Positions 23,840 to 32,946 of a stretch of 64,000 nucleotides of DNA are shown piece by piece. Location of the stretch: assembly GCF_030068615.1 (NCBI RefSeq), contig NZ_JASJOC010000010.1:1-64000 (forward strand). Reading direction: 5' to 3'. Both the position numbers and the translations under genes were made by a program. Every line of letters starts with the position of its first letter. Positions within the stretch are counted from its first letter, which is position 1. Source of the DNA: Halostagnicola sp. A-GB9-2 (lineage in GTDB: Archaea > Halobacteriota > Halobacteria > Halobacteriales > Natrialbaceae). A model generated the notes under the pieces. It searched no databases and was not told the DNA's origin. It saw nothing but the letters and a program-made list of their open reading frames with translations.

Positions 23840-25677
23840 CAGAACTCGATATCCTTACGCACGCGTATCCACCGTTGATCGTCTTCGCAGCCGCATTGTT
23901 CATGCTCGTCCTCCCGAGGGTGCTCGGTTACGCGCTCGGGGCGTTGAGCCTCGCAGCGGTGACGGTTATCGCGTACCTAATTCCAGACGGTGCGTACCTC
24001 ACGACGACGTTCCTCGGATTCGCGGACATTCAGCCGTTCTTTGTCGACGAATTTAGTCGACTGGTCGGGCTCGGGCTCGGCTTTCTCGGCACGTTCGCCG
24101 TAATCTACGCCTACTCGAGTGGGGCGTCTCGAGTGCAGGGAGCCTTTGCGCTCGCTTACGTTGCTTCGGCGATCGGTGCGACGTTCGCTGGCGACTGGCT
24201 CGTATTGGTGTTCATGTGGGAGCTGATGGCTGTAACGAGCACGGTCTTGATCTGGAACTACGGCGGTGATGCCATCCGATCGGGGTACCGATACGCGATC
24301 GCCCACGGTATCGGCGGGAGCCTCCTGCTGTTCGCCGTTACGGCTCACTACGCGCAGGTCGGCGAGTTCACGTACGGTGCTGGCGTTGCTGACGGTGTCG
24401 GAATCGCACACACGGTGCCCGCGCTGCTGGCCGTCCTCGGAATTGGTGTTAACGTCGCGTTTGTCGGGTTTCACACCTGGCTTCCGGACACGTATCCAAA
24501 GCCCCACTTCGCGACATCGGTGTTCCTCGCGGCATTCACGACGAAGACAAGCGCGTTGATCCTCTACCGCGCATTCCCCGATGGCCATCTGTATCTCGCG
24601 TATATGGGCGGATTGATGGCCGTTTACGGCGTCGTCTTCGCTCTCCTTCAACACGACATGCGGGCTCTACTTTCCTACCACATTCAGGCCCAGCTCGGGT
24701 ACATAGTCGCAGGGATCGGAATTGGGTCCGCCATCGGTATCGCCGGTGCGATGGGACACCTGTTCAATAACGTTCTCTACAAGAGTCTGCTGTTCATGGC
24801 CGTCGGCGTCGTCATCTATCGAACCGGGGAGAACGACCTGTACAAACTGGGTGGGCTCTGGAAGGAGATGCCGCTCACTGCGATTGCGTTCCTCGTCGGT
24901 GCGCTCTCGATTACCGCCGTTCCTGGCTTCAGCGGATTCGTGAGTAAAGGAATGGTTCTCGACGCCGCGGATCCGGGATACTACGGCGGTCCGGAGTATC
25001 AGGCGCTGTACTGGTTGCTCTTTATCGGTGCGATCGGAACGTTCCTTTCGTTCATCAAACTCGGCTTCTACGTCTTCCTTCACGGGCCGAGCGATCGGAC
25101 GGTCAAGGACGCAGAAACGGGCCAGACTGTAGCGATGTTCTCCGTCGGTGGCGCCTGTCTCGTCCTCGGCCTACCGATAATTGGCTGGCCTGTCTTTACT
25201 GACCTCTTGCCACTGGTCGACGGGTCAGCGGTCGTCACCCCGGACTTTGAAACGACACTGCATCCGTACAGCCCCGGCCACCTCTTCGACTTCCTCGTAT
25301 TGGCAACCGTTTCGGTCGTCGGCTTCAAGATCATCCGCAAGCCGCTCTCGAAACTCGACCTCGGTGATCCAGCGATGTTTGTCAATCCGGCTACCTACTA
25401 CGTCGGTCGCGGATCGATGGTCGCCGTCACGGACACCTACCGCGCAGTTGACGCGGCCGCGGTCGGCCTCGTCCGCCAGGTCTATTGGATCGGTAACAAC
25501 CCCGTGCTGGCCGTCGACGCGCTCGGTCGCCGCATGCCGGACTGGATGGTCGAACTCGAGGAACGCCAGCCTGCAGATGGCGGTCGACCGTCGACGATTC
25601 ACCTCCGGGCGAGTATCGGGCTCACCGTCTTGATACTAACGGTGATCTTGACAATTATGCTCCTCCTTCTCGTATAG
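23836..25677 (+). CDS. NuoN/MrpD-type antiporter subunit (third)
   Basis: Third large NuoL/M/N-family subunit, 613 aa, last gene of the operon. Channel residues are in WLVLVFMWELMAVTSTVLIWNYGG and GVNVAFVGFHTWLPDTYPKPHFATSVFLAAFTTKTSALIL; the block MRALLSYHIQAQLGYIVAGIG follows. The C-terminal region (residues 470-613) extends beyond the core with a final helix TVLILTVILTIMLLLLV. Three pump-type subunits in one operon is the usual haloarchaeal arrangement and gives nine cistrons from mnhE. Confidence 0.9.
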   Translation: MTELDILTHAYPPLIVFAAALFMLVLPRVLGYALGALSLAAVTVIAYLIPDGAYLTTTFLGFADIQPFFVDEFSRLVGLGLGFLGTFAVIYAYSSGASRVQGAFALAYVASAIGATFAGDWLVLVFMWELMAVTSTVLIWNYGGDAIRSGYRYAIAHGIGGSLLLFAVTAHYAQVGEFTYGAGVADGVGIAHTVPALLAVLGIGVNVAFVGFHTWLPDTYPKPHFATSVFLAAFTTKTSALILYRAFPDGHLYLAYMGGLMAVYGVVFALLQHDMRALLSYHIQAQLGYIVAGIGIGSAIGIAGAMGHLFNNVLYKSLLFMAVGVVIYRTGENDLYKLGGLWKEMPLTAIAFLVGALSITAVPGFSGFVSKGMVLDAADPGYYGGPEYQALYWLLFIGAIGTFLSFIKLGFYVFLHGPSDRTVKDAETGQTVAMFSVGGACLVLGLPIIGWPVFTDLLPLVDGSAVVTPDFETTLHPYSPGHLFDFLVLATVSVVGFKIIRKPLSKLDLGDPAMFVNPATYYVGRGSMVAVTDTYRAVDAAAVGLVRQVYWIGNNPVLAVDALGRRMPDWMVELEERQPADGGRPSTIHLRASIGLTVLILTVILTIMLLLLV

Positions 25678-25776
25678 ATCGACAGGATTCGTCCGTTATC
25701 GCCTTCGTTGTCGCTCTCAGCGAGTACAGCCATCATCAGTACGGAGAATTTCACTGCATAGCGAGTTGTCTCGAGT

Positions 25777-26889
25777 TCAATCGTTCCGCGACTCGTTCGA
25801 CGAAGCGACGTCGATCACTCGGTAGTGATCCTCTCGGAGGGCGATCGATTGCTCGAGAAAGGAGACGCGAAGTGAGTTCGTTGGAGCTGTCGCGGCTCGG
25901 CGACGGGGGGCCTCGAGGTCGCGACTGACGCCGCTCGGGGTGAGATATTCGCCGTCGACGTCGATCCCGGCGTCCTTGCAGAGGCGCTTGAGGATCGTTC
26001 GAGCCCCTTCGGTCGTGATGGCCGGCGGCGTGATAGCGTGCTCCCGGAGGAGTGACTTTGCCGTCGTCTCCTCGAACAGGGAGTCGATCTCAGCCTCGTC
26101 GTATCCGCGTTCGGCAAGTGCCTCGCGAACGTGGTTGGCGATCGAAGGTGCGTGTCGCGTCGGGAATAACGGCCACTCGTTCGTCGGCGGGTCGAGCGCT
26201 ATTCGGTACCGACGGAGGGGGGTTCGAGCCCGTGCTGGGAGGGGGACGGCCTCGAAGCGCTGTGATTTTCCGAGAACCTGTATCGTTCCGGTGTAAAAGT
26301 CCACCTCGTTCCACGTCGCACCGGTGCGTCGAGTGTCATCCGGTGCGCGGAACAGCTCCGAGCCCCGAATTTCAGTGTGCGCTAACAGCGCGACGACCGC
26401 GTACTCTCGAAGCCGACTCCGTCTATTCCCCTCGTTTTCGTGGAGTGACTCGAGCGCTCTCGCTCGAACGTACTCCTCGAGTGTTTGCCGTTGGCGGTCC
26501 GTCCAGAACTCGTCTGTTTGCGTGTCGGTTTCGACCGGCAGAATCGCCTGCGCGTTCCGGGTGGACGCTGGATTCGTCTCGAGTAATCCACCCCGGACAC
26601 ACCACGACAGAAACGCGCGGACAACTGCGTAATACGTTCGAGCGGTGGACGGGGCGTACTTTCCCCGCTCCGTTCGATCTGCCAGCTCTCGGGCGTACGC
26701 CTCGAGATTCCGCCGGTCGAGCGCGAGCAACGCTGTCGTGTTTTGTTCCGTCTCGAGCCACGTTACCCACCGATGGAGGATCGATTCGGCGTTCGACGCG
26801 TAGGCTCCGGACCCAGACTCAGCGCTATCACCAACCGACTTGCGCTGTAAGTATGCATCCACGGCGTCCGAGATATTGACTTTTGACAT
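25777..26889 (-). CDS. tyrosine-recombinase-like protein, catalytic histidines missing
   Basis: A 370-aa protein built like a XerC/D-type integrase. Residues 5-150 form a SAM-like N-terminal domain (TARTYYAVVRAFLSWCVRGGLLETNPA). The C-terminal domain keeps the box I Arg (TEIRGSEL, about residue 175), the beta-hairpin Lys (VLGKSQRF, about 207) and the final Tyr356 (EDHYRVI). The segment that should read H-x-x-R reads TPSGVSRDL (about 319), so the His is gone, and the later His/Trp position is also lost. It may bind DNA or be a weak recombinase. I start at the ATG at 26889; the longer frame adds a poor leader. It is convergent with the Mrp operon and has no visible att sites. Confidence 0.75.
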   Translation of the reverse strand: MSKVNISDAVDAYLQRKSVGDSAESGSGAYASNAESILHRWVTWLETEQNTTALLALDRRNLEAYARELADRTERGKYAPSTARTYYAVVRAFLSWCVRGGLLETNPASTRNAQAILPVETDTQTDEFWTDRQRQTLEEYVRARALESLHENEGNRRSRLREYAVVALLAHTEIRGSELFRAPDDTRRTGATWNEVDFYTGTIQVLGKSQRFEAVPLPARARTPLRRYRIALDPPTNEWPLFPTRHAPSIANHVREALAERGYDEAEIDSLFEETTAKSLLREHAITPPAITTEGARTILKRLCKDAGIDVDGEYLTPSGVSRDLEAPRRRAATAPTNSLRVSFLEQSIALREDHYRVIDVASSNESRND

Positions 26890-27508
26890 GGATTTATCGC
26901 CACCATTGTTCGTCTCGCTGGCTTCGCGGGCGACGTTTTGGATACCGTTTTGTTGACTGTAAACGGAGATCGTTACTTGAATACCCATCCCAAGCCATTC
27001 GTTCGTTTCCTAGTGGATCCATCCTATAAATTTGTGTTTCGGTGTTCCGTCCCTTTTGAATCGCTGACCGCTCCCTCTACACAGATCTATTGAAATGTTG
27101 TCAATAAGACATAGGGTGATCGCAGTTTCCAATAAACTAAAATAGTTTATATGTATGGTTGGAATGTATATTTTGAAGGAAAAACTCCAAACCATTGTAA
27201 ACTCAATTAGACTCAGAATTTGTGCCCGTATTCGAGTTTTCACAAATATAATTATTTTGTTAGTTAATCCGATTTATATTTCATAGTACTGTTTTTCGTA
27301 GTGATTCATAGCACACCTGTTAGGAGAACGTCGTTTCTCACTCGAGGAGCCATTGTGTTCTCGTCTCGAGAACAACCGTTCTCGTTTCCGTGTGGGAAAA
27401 TCGCTAATCGAATCTATTACAATCATATATATGTAACGATAAGGACTAACTCGTCTACTACGTCGCGGCTCGTACTTGTTATCCTAACGAGAACAACTAT
27501 AATAGTTA
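26890..27508. other. AT-rich 619-bp intergenic region with GAGAAC palindromes
   Basis: No convincing gene. Composition from 27010 to 27500 is much richer in A and T than the genes around it. It holds the 17-bp palindrome GTTCTC-N5-GAGAAC at 27357-27373, an overlapping GAGAAC-N4-GTTCTC at 27368-27383, and GAGAACGTCGTTTCTC at 27333-27348. Further TTAC/GTAA repeats lie near 27417-27440. It lies between the end of the iclR-type gene and the start of the recombinase-like gene, both on the minus strand. Confidence 0.5.
27357..27373. promoter_or_regulatory. 17-bp palindrome GTTCTC-N5-GAGAAC, candidate operator (downstream copy)
   Basis: GTTCTCGTCTCGAGAAC, identical in plan to the palindrome at 28274-28290 and differing only at one spacer base. 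A second half-site overlaps it on the right. The two copies bracket the iclR-type gene, so IclR-type binding is plausible. A role in mRNA 3'-end formation of the iclR gene is an alternative. Confidence 0.5.
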
Positions 27509-28237
27509 CTATTTTGAACTGCTTTCGGAGCGATTCTTTCGAACGCGCTTTTCGATAGCGGCTCCGGCACTAATGACGAGTCCCGCAAAGTCTTCTTTCA
27601 ATCGTTTCCCGCTGACTCGCCGAGCTGGACCAGTCACTTCGAGGGCACCGATCGGTTGCTCGTCGGGCCCGGTAACGGGAACTGCGATGGCGTTTTGGGG
27701 CGATTCACCCGTCTGGATCGAAAACGTGATTCCCTGCTCGTGAGAGATCCTCGTGTCGGGATGTGTCTTTTCGGGAGTGTACGCTGTTTGTGAACTTCGT
27801 TTGACAATCGCGTGGCCGGCTGTCGAGCGGTATGGATCCACCATTTCACCGTCGCGCTCGGTCTGACTCTGTTGATTCTGACCCGTACACGAGTAGAGAT
27901 AGTACGCTGTCTCGTTTTCAACGACGACAATACTCACGTGTTCGCCGGTTACGCTCGCCAGATTTTCGACCGCAGGGATTGCCGGTTCGAATAGGACGTG
28001 GGCGTCTCGTGAAGCGACCCCGAGCGTGTAACATCGCAGTCCGAGCGAGTATTCGTACTCCGCTCGAGTTAAATATTGGAGGTCGGTCAGCGTCTGGAGG
28101 TGCTTGTGTACAGCGCTCTTTGCGAGGTCGATCTCGTCTGCGATCTCCGTCGTTGTCAGCCCTCCCTCGTCTCGAATCAGTTCCAGAATTTCAAAACTCG
28201 TCTGCGTCGCATTGATAGTGTACGTCCCGTCTCCCAT
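27509..28237 (-). CDS. IclR-family transcriptional regulator
   Basis: A 242-aa IclR regulator. The N-terminal winged helix is SFEILELIRDEGGLTTTEIADEIDLAKSAVHKHLQTL; the effector-binding domain follows with GEHVSIVVVENETAYYLYSC and STAGHAIVKRS and ends in IGALEVTGPARRVSGKRLKEDFAGLV. I start at the ATG at 28237 (MGDGTYTINATQ), as IclR proteins do; the 65-residue longer frame is basic and unlike the family. It is divergent from dgoD, so it likely controls the galactonate dehydratase and sugar importer in response to a sugar acid. Confidence 0.88.
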   Translation of the reverse strand: MGDGTYTINATQTSFEILELIRDEGGLTTTEIADEIDLAKSAVHKHLQTLTDLQYLTRAEYEYSLGLRCYTLGVASRDAHVLFEPAIPAVENLASVTGEHVSIVVVENETAYYLYSCTGQNQQSQTERDGEMVDPYRSTAGHAIVKRSSQTAYTPEKTHPDTRISHEQGITFSIQTGESPQNAIAVPVTGPDEQPIGALEVTGPARRVSGKRLKEDFAGLVISAGAAIEKRVRKNRSESSSK

Positions 28238-28273
28238 CCGTATGGATCGATAGGTGTCTAGCGTGATAAATCT

Positions 28274-28290
28274 GTTCTCCTCTCGAGAAC
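28274..28290. promoter_or_regulatory. 17-bp palindrome GTTCTC-N5-GAGAAC, candidate IclR operator
   Basis: GTTCTCCTCTCGAGAAC, 37 bp upstream of the iclR-type ATG and within the 193-bp divergent spacer to dgoD. The position fits autoregulation of the iclR gene. The dgoD TATA-like box (CTTTTGA, about 28401) lies 27 nt before its ATG. Confidence 0.55.
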
Positions 28291-28430
28291 GATATTGCCG
28301 GTCCTGCGGTCCTTTCCTCGTCGTGTCTTTCTGTTCGTTGTAGAACTGATCGTGAACTGCCGCAGTTTGGCGAATTCGACCGACAAGTACATGTGATGCG
28401 CTTTTGACCTTCAGAACGAGTCGTACTACC

Positions 28431-29585
28431 ATGACCGAAATCGTTGATTACGAACTGTACGAAGTTCCGCCGCGATGGCTGTTTTTGCGCGTCGAGACCG
28501 ACGATGGTCTCGTCGGGTGGGGAGAGCCAGTCATCGAAGGGCGTGCCAAGACCGTTCGATCGGCAGTAGAGGAACTGATGGACGCGTATATTCTAAACGA
28601 GAGCCCTTTTGAAATCGAAGACCACTGGCAAACGATGTACCGCGGTGGCTTTTACCGCGGCGGTCCGATTCTCATGAGTGCGATCGCGGGTATCGATCAG
28701 GCTCTGTGGGACATCAAGGGCAAACACTACGATGCCCCGGTGTATGAACTGCTGGGCGGTGCGACCCGAGACCGAATCAGGGTCTACCAGTGGATTGGTG
28801 GCGATCGACCATCAGATGTCGGCGAGGCGGCGGCCGAAAAAGTCGAACAGGGCTTTACCGCGCTGAAGATGAACGCAACCTCCGAGATTCAGCGCCTCGA
28901 CGATCCGGCGGCTGTGCAGTCTGCCGTCGACCGACTTCGGGAAGTTCGAGAAAGCGTTGGCCCCGAAATCGATATCGGCGTCGACTTCCACGGTCGGGTT
29001 TCGAAGCCGATGGCCAAACGGCTCGTCAAAGCGCTCGAACCCCACGAACCGATGTTCATCGAAGAGCCCGTTCTTCCCGAACACAACGACGCGTTGCCCG
29101 AAATCGCGTCCCATACGACCATTCCGATCGCAACCGGTGAACGAATGTTCTCCAGGTGGGATTTCAAGTCGGTGTTCGAGGACGGTGCGGTCGACGTTAT
29201 CCAACCCGATCTATCGCACGCGGGTGGTATCACGGAAGTGAACAAGATCGCGTCGATGGCTGAAGCGTACGATGTGGCGCTCGCCCCGCACTGTCCGCTC
29301 GGCCCCATTGCCCTCGCTTCCTGTATGCAAGTGGATATGTGTGCTCCGAACGCGCTTATTCAAGAACAGAGCCTGAATATCCACTACAACGAAACGAACG
29401 ACGTCCTCGACTATCTGGCTGACGGCGACGTGTTCGACTACGAGCAGGGGTACGTCACCGTTCCCGATAAACCGGGTCTCGGTATTGAACTGGACGAGGA
29501 GTACATCCGCGAACAGGCAGAAAACGACGTCGATTGGCACAATCCGATCTGGCGCCACGACGACGGAAGCATCGCTGAGTGGTGA
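28431..29585 (+). CDS. dgoD: D-galactonate dehydratase
   Basis: Enolase-superfamily enzyme that dehydrates D-galactonate to 2-keto-3-deoxygalactonate. The 384-aa protein follows bacterial DgoD almost block for block: PPRWLFLRVETDDGLVGWGEP, MYRGGFYRGGPILMSAIAGI, VDFHGRVSKPMAK with the first metal Asp, FIEEPV, IATGERMFSRWDF, QPDLSHAGGITE, APHCPLGPIALASC with the catalytic His, and the C-terminal WHNPIWRHDDGSIAEW. ATG at 28431. Divergent from an IclR regulator and followed by a sugar ABC importer, so it should serve the De Ley-Doudoroff-type galactose route or direct use of galactonate. No kinase or aldolase for the next steps is in the window. Confidence 0.95.
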   Translation: MTEIVDYELYEVPPRWLFLRVETDDGLVGWGEPVIEGRAKTVRSAVEELMDAYILNESPFEIEDHWQTMYRGGFYRGGPILMSAIAGIDQALWDIKGKHYDAPVYELLGGATRDRIRVYQWIGGDRPSDVGEAAAEKVEQGFTALKMNATSEIQRLDDPAAVQSAVDRLREVRESVGPEIDIGVDFHGRVSKPMAKRLVKALEPHEPMFIEEPVLPEHNDALPEIASHTTIPIATGERMFSRWDFKSVFEDGAVDVIQPDLSHAGGITEVNKIASMAEAYDVALAPHCPLGPIALASCMQVDMCAPNALIQEQSLNIHYNETNDVLDYLADGDVFDYEQGYVTVPDKPGLGIELDEEYIREQAENDVDWHNPIWRHDDGSIAEW

Positions 29586-29624
29586 GGAACGGATAGTTCG
29601 CTGAGTGGTGAGGACCGAATAGTT
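29573..29624. repeat. 26-bp tandem duplication across the dgoD stop codon
   Basis: Two units of 26 bp (29573-29598 and 29599-29624) that both begin CGCTGAGTGGTGAGGA and differ at two bases, followed by a partial third start (CGCTGA). The first unit holds the last dgoD codons and TGA stop. The duplicate is non-coding. Confidence 0.8.
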
Positions 29625-29736
29625 CGCTGATGGGTCCTCTCGAGCGCACGTTCGTCTCGTTTTATAAAAGGTGATAAATACGAATATCATCATAAACGTT
29701 AAGTAAGATTGATCCCTCAGCATAGATGAGCGTATT

Positions 29737-31014
29737 ATGTCCAATAATGACACGCATTCGCGACGACGGGTGCTAAAGGGTGCAGGGGTAACAGGTGCTG
29801 CCGGGATGATGGCACTTGCAGGCTGTCTCACGGGAGACGAGGACGACGAAAACACGTTGGAGGTCCTCCATGGTTGGACCGGTGGAGACGGTGCAGAAGC
29901 CGAAGAAGCACTTTTCGCCGCGTTCGAAGAGGAACATCCGGATATCGATCTCGACGACCAGGCGATCGGTGGTGGCGGAAACGAAAACCTCGATCAGACG
30001 GTTGCAACGCGGTTCAACAGCGACAACCCGCCGGGTTCGTTTGCCGGCTGGCCAGGTGCAAACTTAGAACAGTACGACGGCGTTCTCGGGGATATCGAGT
30101 CGGAGGTGTGGGACGAAGCTGATCTTGCGGACGCACACGTCGAGGAAGCCGTCGAGGCCTGCCAGTTCGATGGTGGGTATTCTGCCGTTCCGATCGGCTC
30201 CCACCGAATGAACGACCTCTTCTACAACGTCGAAGTTCTCGAGGACGCCGGTGTCGATCCGGACTCACTCGACGATATCGATGCGCTGATCGATGCGCTC
30301 GATACGGTCGATTCCGAAACGGACGCGACGCCGCTTGCAATGTCGCTCGAGGCGTGGGCGATCTTGCAAACCTGGGCGGTCGTCATGCTCAGTACGCAGG
30401 GATACGATGCCTACATGGACTTCATCGCGGGCGATGGAGACGAAGACGCAGTCCGCGAGACGTTCGAAACCCTCGAGGAAATCCTCGATAACTACATCAA
30501 CGACGACGCAGCCTCGGTCGGCTTCACCGAGGTTAACCAGGATATCATGGGCGGCGATGCCGCGTTTATTCACGAAGGTAACTGGGTTGCGGGTGCCTAC
30601 ATCAATAACGAAGACATCGAGTACGGTGAGGAGTGGGACGCCATCCGATACCCGGGTACTGAAGACATGTACGGATTGCACATCGATTCGTTCATCTACC
30701 CCGGTGATAACCCGGCCCCGGAGGAGACGGCAACTTTCCTCCGGTTCGCCGGTGGAGAAACCGCACAGGTCGAGTTTAACCAGTACAAGGGTTCAATCCC
30801 GACTCGGGAAGGTGTCCCGACGGAGGAGTTCAACGAATACCTCACGGAAACAATCGAGGACTTCGAGACCGCCTCCGAAAAACCGCCAACGCTCGCCCAC
30901 GGACTCGCCGTCGACCAGAGCACGCAGTCGTCTCTCGAGGAAGTTCTCAACAATAACTTCGCCGATCCATTCGACGTCGACGATGCAACCGAAGGCTTCA
31001 TGAACGCGGTATAA
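29737..31014 (+). CDS. CUT1-type sugar ABC transporter substrate-binding lipoprotein
   Basis: Extracellular sugar-binding protein, 425 aa. Tat signal SRRRVLKGAG (residues 8-17) and lipobox LAGC with Cys30 predict an outward-facing lipoprotein. The mature part resembles MalE/COG1653-type binders: VLHGWTGGDGAEAEEALFAAFEEEHPDID, GGYSAVPIGSHRMNDLFYNVEVLEDAGVDP, and DAAFIHEGNWVAG. Genes for two permeases and an ATPase follow directly. Being next to dgoD and an IclR gene, the ligand is probably galactose, galactonate or a galactoside; this is inferred. Confidence 0.9.
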   Translation: MSNNDTHSRRRVLKGAGVTGAAGMMALAGCLTGDEDDENTLEVLHGWTGGDGAEAEEALFAAFEEEHPDIDLDDQAIGGGGNENLDQTVATRFNSDNPPGSFAGWPGANLEQYDGVLGDIESEVWDEADLADAHVEEAVEACQFDGGYSAVPIGSHRMNDLFYNVEVLEDAGVDPDSLDDIDALIDALDTVDSETDATPLAMSLEAWAILQTWAVVMLSTQGYDAYMDFIAGDGDEDAVRETFETLEEILDNYINDDAASVGFTEVNQDIMGGDAAFIHEGNWVAGAYINNEDIEYGEEWDAIRYPGTEDMYGLHIDSFIYPGDNPAPEETATFLRFAGGETAQVEFNQYKGSIPTREGVPTEEFNEYLTETIEDFETASEKPPTLAHGLAVDQSTQSSLEEVLNNNFADPFDVDDATEGFMNAV

Positions 31015-31026
31015 TTCACAAACCAC

Positions 31027-31998
31027 ATGAAACGTCTTGTAGCGATTTTACGTGCCATACGGAACAAGCGACGCATCCGGACGGATGGTGGTACGACAGA
31101 CGAACGCTCGACCGTTAAGCGGTGGCTCGATAGTGATTTCCTTCAGTCGGCGCCGTTCTGGGGGCCCCCGCTCATCCTTATGGGTCTGTTCGTCTACGGG
31201 GCAATCGGCTGGAACTTCCTTCTTTCGCTGACGGATTACTCCGGATTCGGCGGTCCAGATTATACCAACCTTGGACTCCAAAACTACTCGCGGATGGTTC
31301 AGGACCCGGCTATCTGGGAGGCGACCTGGAACACAGTCGTCCTTCTCGTCGTCTTTACGATCGCGTGTTTAGCTCTCGGACTCGTACTGGCGATTTTGCT
31401 CGACCGCGAGATTCGCTTCGGTCGAGCGTTCCGTACGATATACCTGCTTCCGTTTGCACTGTCGTTCATCGTCACGGCGCAGTTCTGGCGGTGGATGTAC
31501 AACGTCAATGACGGAATCGTTAATCAGTTCATCGGATTGTTCGGTCTCGGACCGTACAACTGGCTTGGCGACCCGCGACTGGTGCTTGGGTCCGTCATAT
31601 TCGCACTTGTATGGCAGTTCAGCGGCTATACGATGGTTATTTATCTTGCTGCGCTCCGGTCGATTCCGACCGAGCAGTACGAAGCCGCGAGAGTCGACGG
31701 TGCGGGAACGTTCCGGATGTATTGGCGCGTAATTGTTCCGCAGTTGCGTCCCGCGATAGTCAGTGCAACGGTCGTGTTGGTGCTGTTCGCACTGAAGGCG
31801 TTCGACTTCCTGTACGCGGTCTTCGACGGCTACCGGCCTCGACAGGGAGCGGATATCCTTGCGACCAAGATGATGCGCGAGGGATTCAATAACTCCGAGT
31901 GGGCCTACAGTTCCGCGATCGGACTGACGCTGTTCATCCTTTCACTGGCCGTGATCGCGCCGTACCTGTACACCCAGTACAAGCGAGGTAACCTATGA
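31027..31998 (+). CDS. sugar ABC transporter permease, MalF/UgpA type
   Basis: CUT1 permease, 323 aa with about six membrane spans after a basic N-terminal tail of 40 residues (RAIRNKRRIRTDGG). The docking loop is EAARVDGAGTFRMYWRVIVPQLRPAI near residue 218. The ATG at 31027 is 12 bases after the binding-protein stop, and the end overlaps the next permease by four bases. Confidence 0.9.
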   Translation: MKRLVAILRAIRNKRRIRTDGGTTDERSTVKRWLDSDFLQSAPFWGPPLILMGLFVYGAIGWNFLLSLTDYSGFGGPDYTNLGLQNYSRMVQDPAIWEATWNTVVLLVVFTIACLALGLVLAILLDREIRFGRAFRTIYLLPFALSFIVTAQFWRWMYNVNDGIVNQFIGLFGLGPYNWLGDPRLVLGSVIFALVWQFSGYTMVIYLAALRSIPTEQYEAARVDGAGTFRMYWRVIVPQLRPAIVSATVVLVLFALKAFDFLYAVFDGYRPRQGADILATKMMREGFNNSEWAYSSAIGLTLFILSLAVIAPYLYTQYKRGNL

Positions 31999-32906
31999 GC
32001 GAAGAAACACTTTCGGCAGGTCAAAGCACCGATGACGAGCGTGTACTCGATCGAATCTCACTCACTCAGGCAGGTCTGTATACGTCACTGGTCGGACTGG
32101 TCCTCTTTTATCTGGTCCCAGTCCAATCCGGATTCGTTACGTCGATCAAGACCTCCGATGCGTTGATCAACACGCAACCGTTCGCGCCGCCAGGTCCCAA
32201 CGGTGCAACCCTCGAGAGTTGGGAGTTCGCGTTTAACGCCCTTTCACAGGGACTCATCAATAGTCTCCTGTTCACCGTTCCCGCGACGGTTCTCTGTGCG
32301 GTGTTGGGAAGCATGGCCGCGTACGGACTAACGCTCGTTAACTGGCGCGGGCAGGTTGCGGTTTTCGTCCTCTTTATCGCGGGGATCTTCATCCCGTATC
32401 AGGCGGTTATCGTTCCGCTCACCCAGTTCTGGTCGCAGTACGCGATGCTTGACCACAGGCTCGGACTGATTCTGTCCTCACACCACGCGACGATTCTCGA
32501 GCTCATCATCACCCACACCGCGTACGGGATACCGATCTGTACGTTGCTGTTCCGATCCCAGTACAAAACGATGTCCTGGGAGATGATCGAGGCTGCGAGG
32601 CTCGACGGCGCGTCGGTCTGGCGAATCTACAGACGCATCGTGTTGCCGCTCTCGATACCGATGTTCGCAGTGGTGTTTATTTTCCAGTTCACCCAGATCT
32701 GGAACGAGTTCCTGTTCTCGCTGACGATCATCGGGAGCGTCAACGATTCCGCCGCCTCGGCGACATTGATCCTGTCGGGGCTCGGTGAGGCGCTCGAGGG
32801 TGTCGACTACCCGCTTCGAATGGCGGGTGCGCTGATTACGGCAATCCCGACGTTGATCGTCTATCTCCTGTTCGCAGACAAGTTCGCGGAGGGGGTTCGC
32901 GTATGA
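31995..32906 (+). CDS. sugar ABC transporter permease, MalG/UgpE type
   Basis: Second CUT1 permease, 303 aa, with an ATG overlapping the preceding stop. EAA loop: EMIEAARLDGASVWRIYRRIVLPLSIPM; six membrane spans and the C-terminal FAEGVRV seen in MalG-type proteins. It is separated from the ATPase gene by 40 bp. Confidence 0.92.
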   Translation: MSEETLSAGQSTDDERVLDRISLTQAGLYTSLVGLVLFYLVPVQSGFVTSIKTSDALINTQPFAPPGPNGATLESWEFAFNALSQGLINSLLFTVPATVLCAVLGSMAAYGLTLVNWRGQVAVFVLFIAGIFIPYQAVIVPLTQFWSQYAMLDHRLGLILSSHHATILELIITHTAYGIPICTLLFRSQYKTMSWEMIEAARLDGASVWRIYRRIVLPLSIPMFAVVFIFQFTQIWNEFLFSLTIIGSVNDSAASATLILSGLGEALEGVDYPLRMAGALITAIPTLIVYLLFADKFAEGVRV

Positions 32907-32946
32907 TCGGTAGACAGATGGATCTGCCCGCACGGAGGTTCCAATA

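Noticed and set aside
26217-26231. GGGGTTCGAGCCC, which resembles a tRNA T-arm and possible attachment site inside the recombinase-like gene
   Set aside because: It is explained by in-frame codons of the recombinase-like protein (ARTPLRR), and no acceptor, D-arm or anticodon arm surrounds it.
27010-27243. A 77-codon hydrophobic frame in the AT-rich gap upstream of the recombinase-like gene
   Set aside because: Codon use and composition are unlike any gene in the window, and the frame is explained by low stop-codon chance effects in AT-rich sequence with many Ile and Phe codons.
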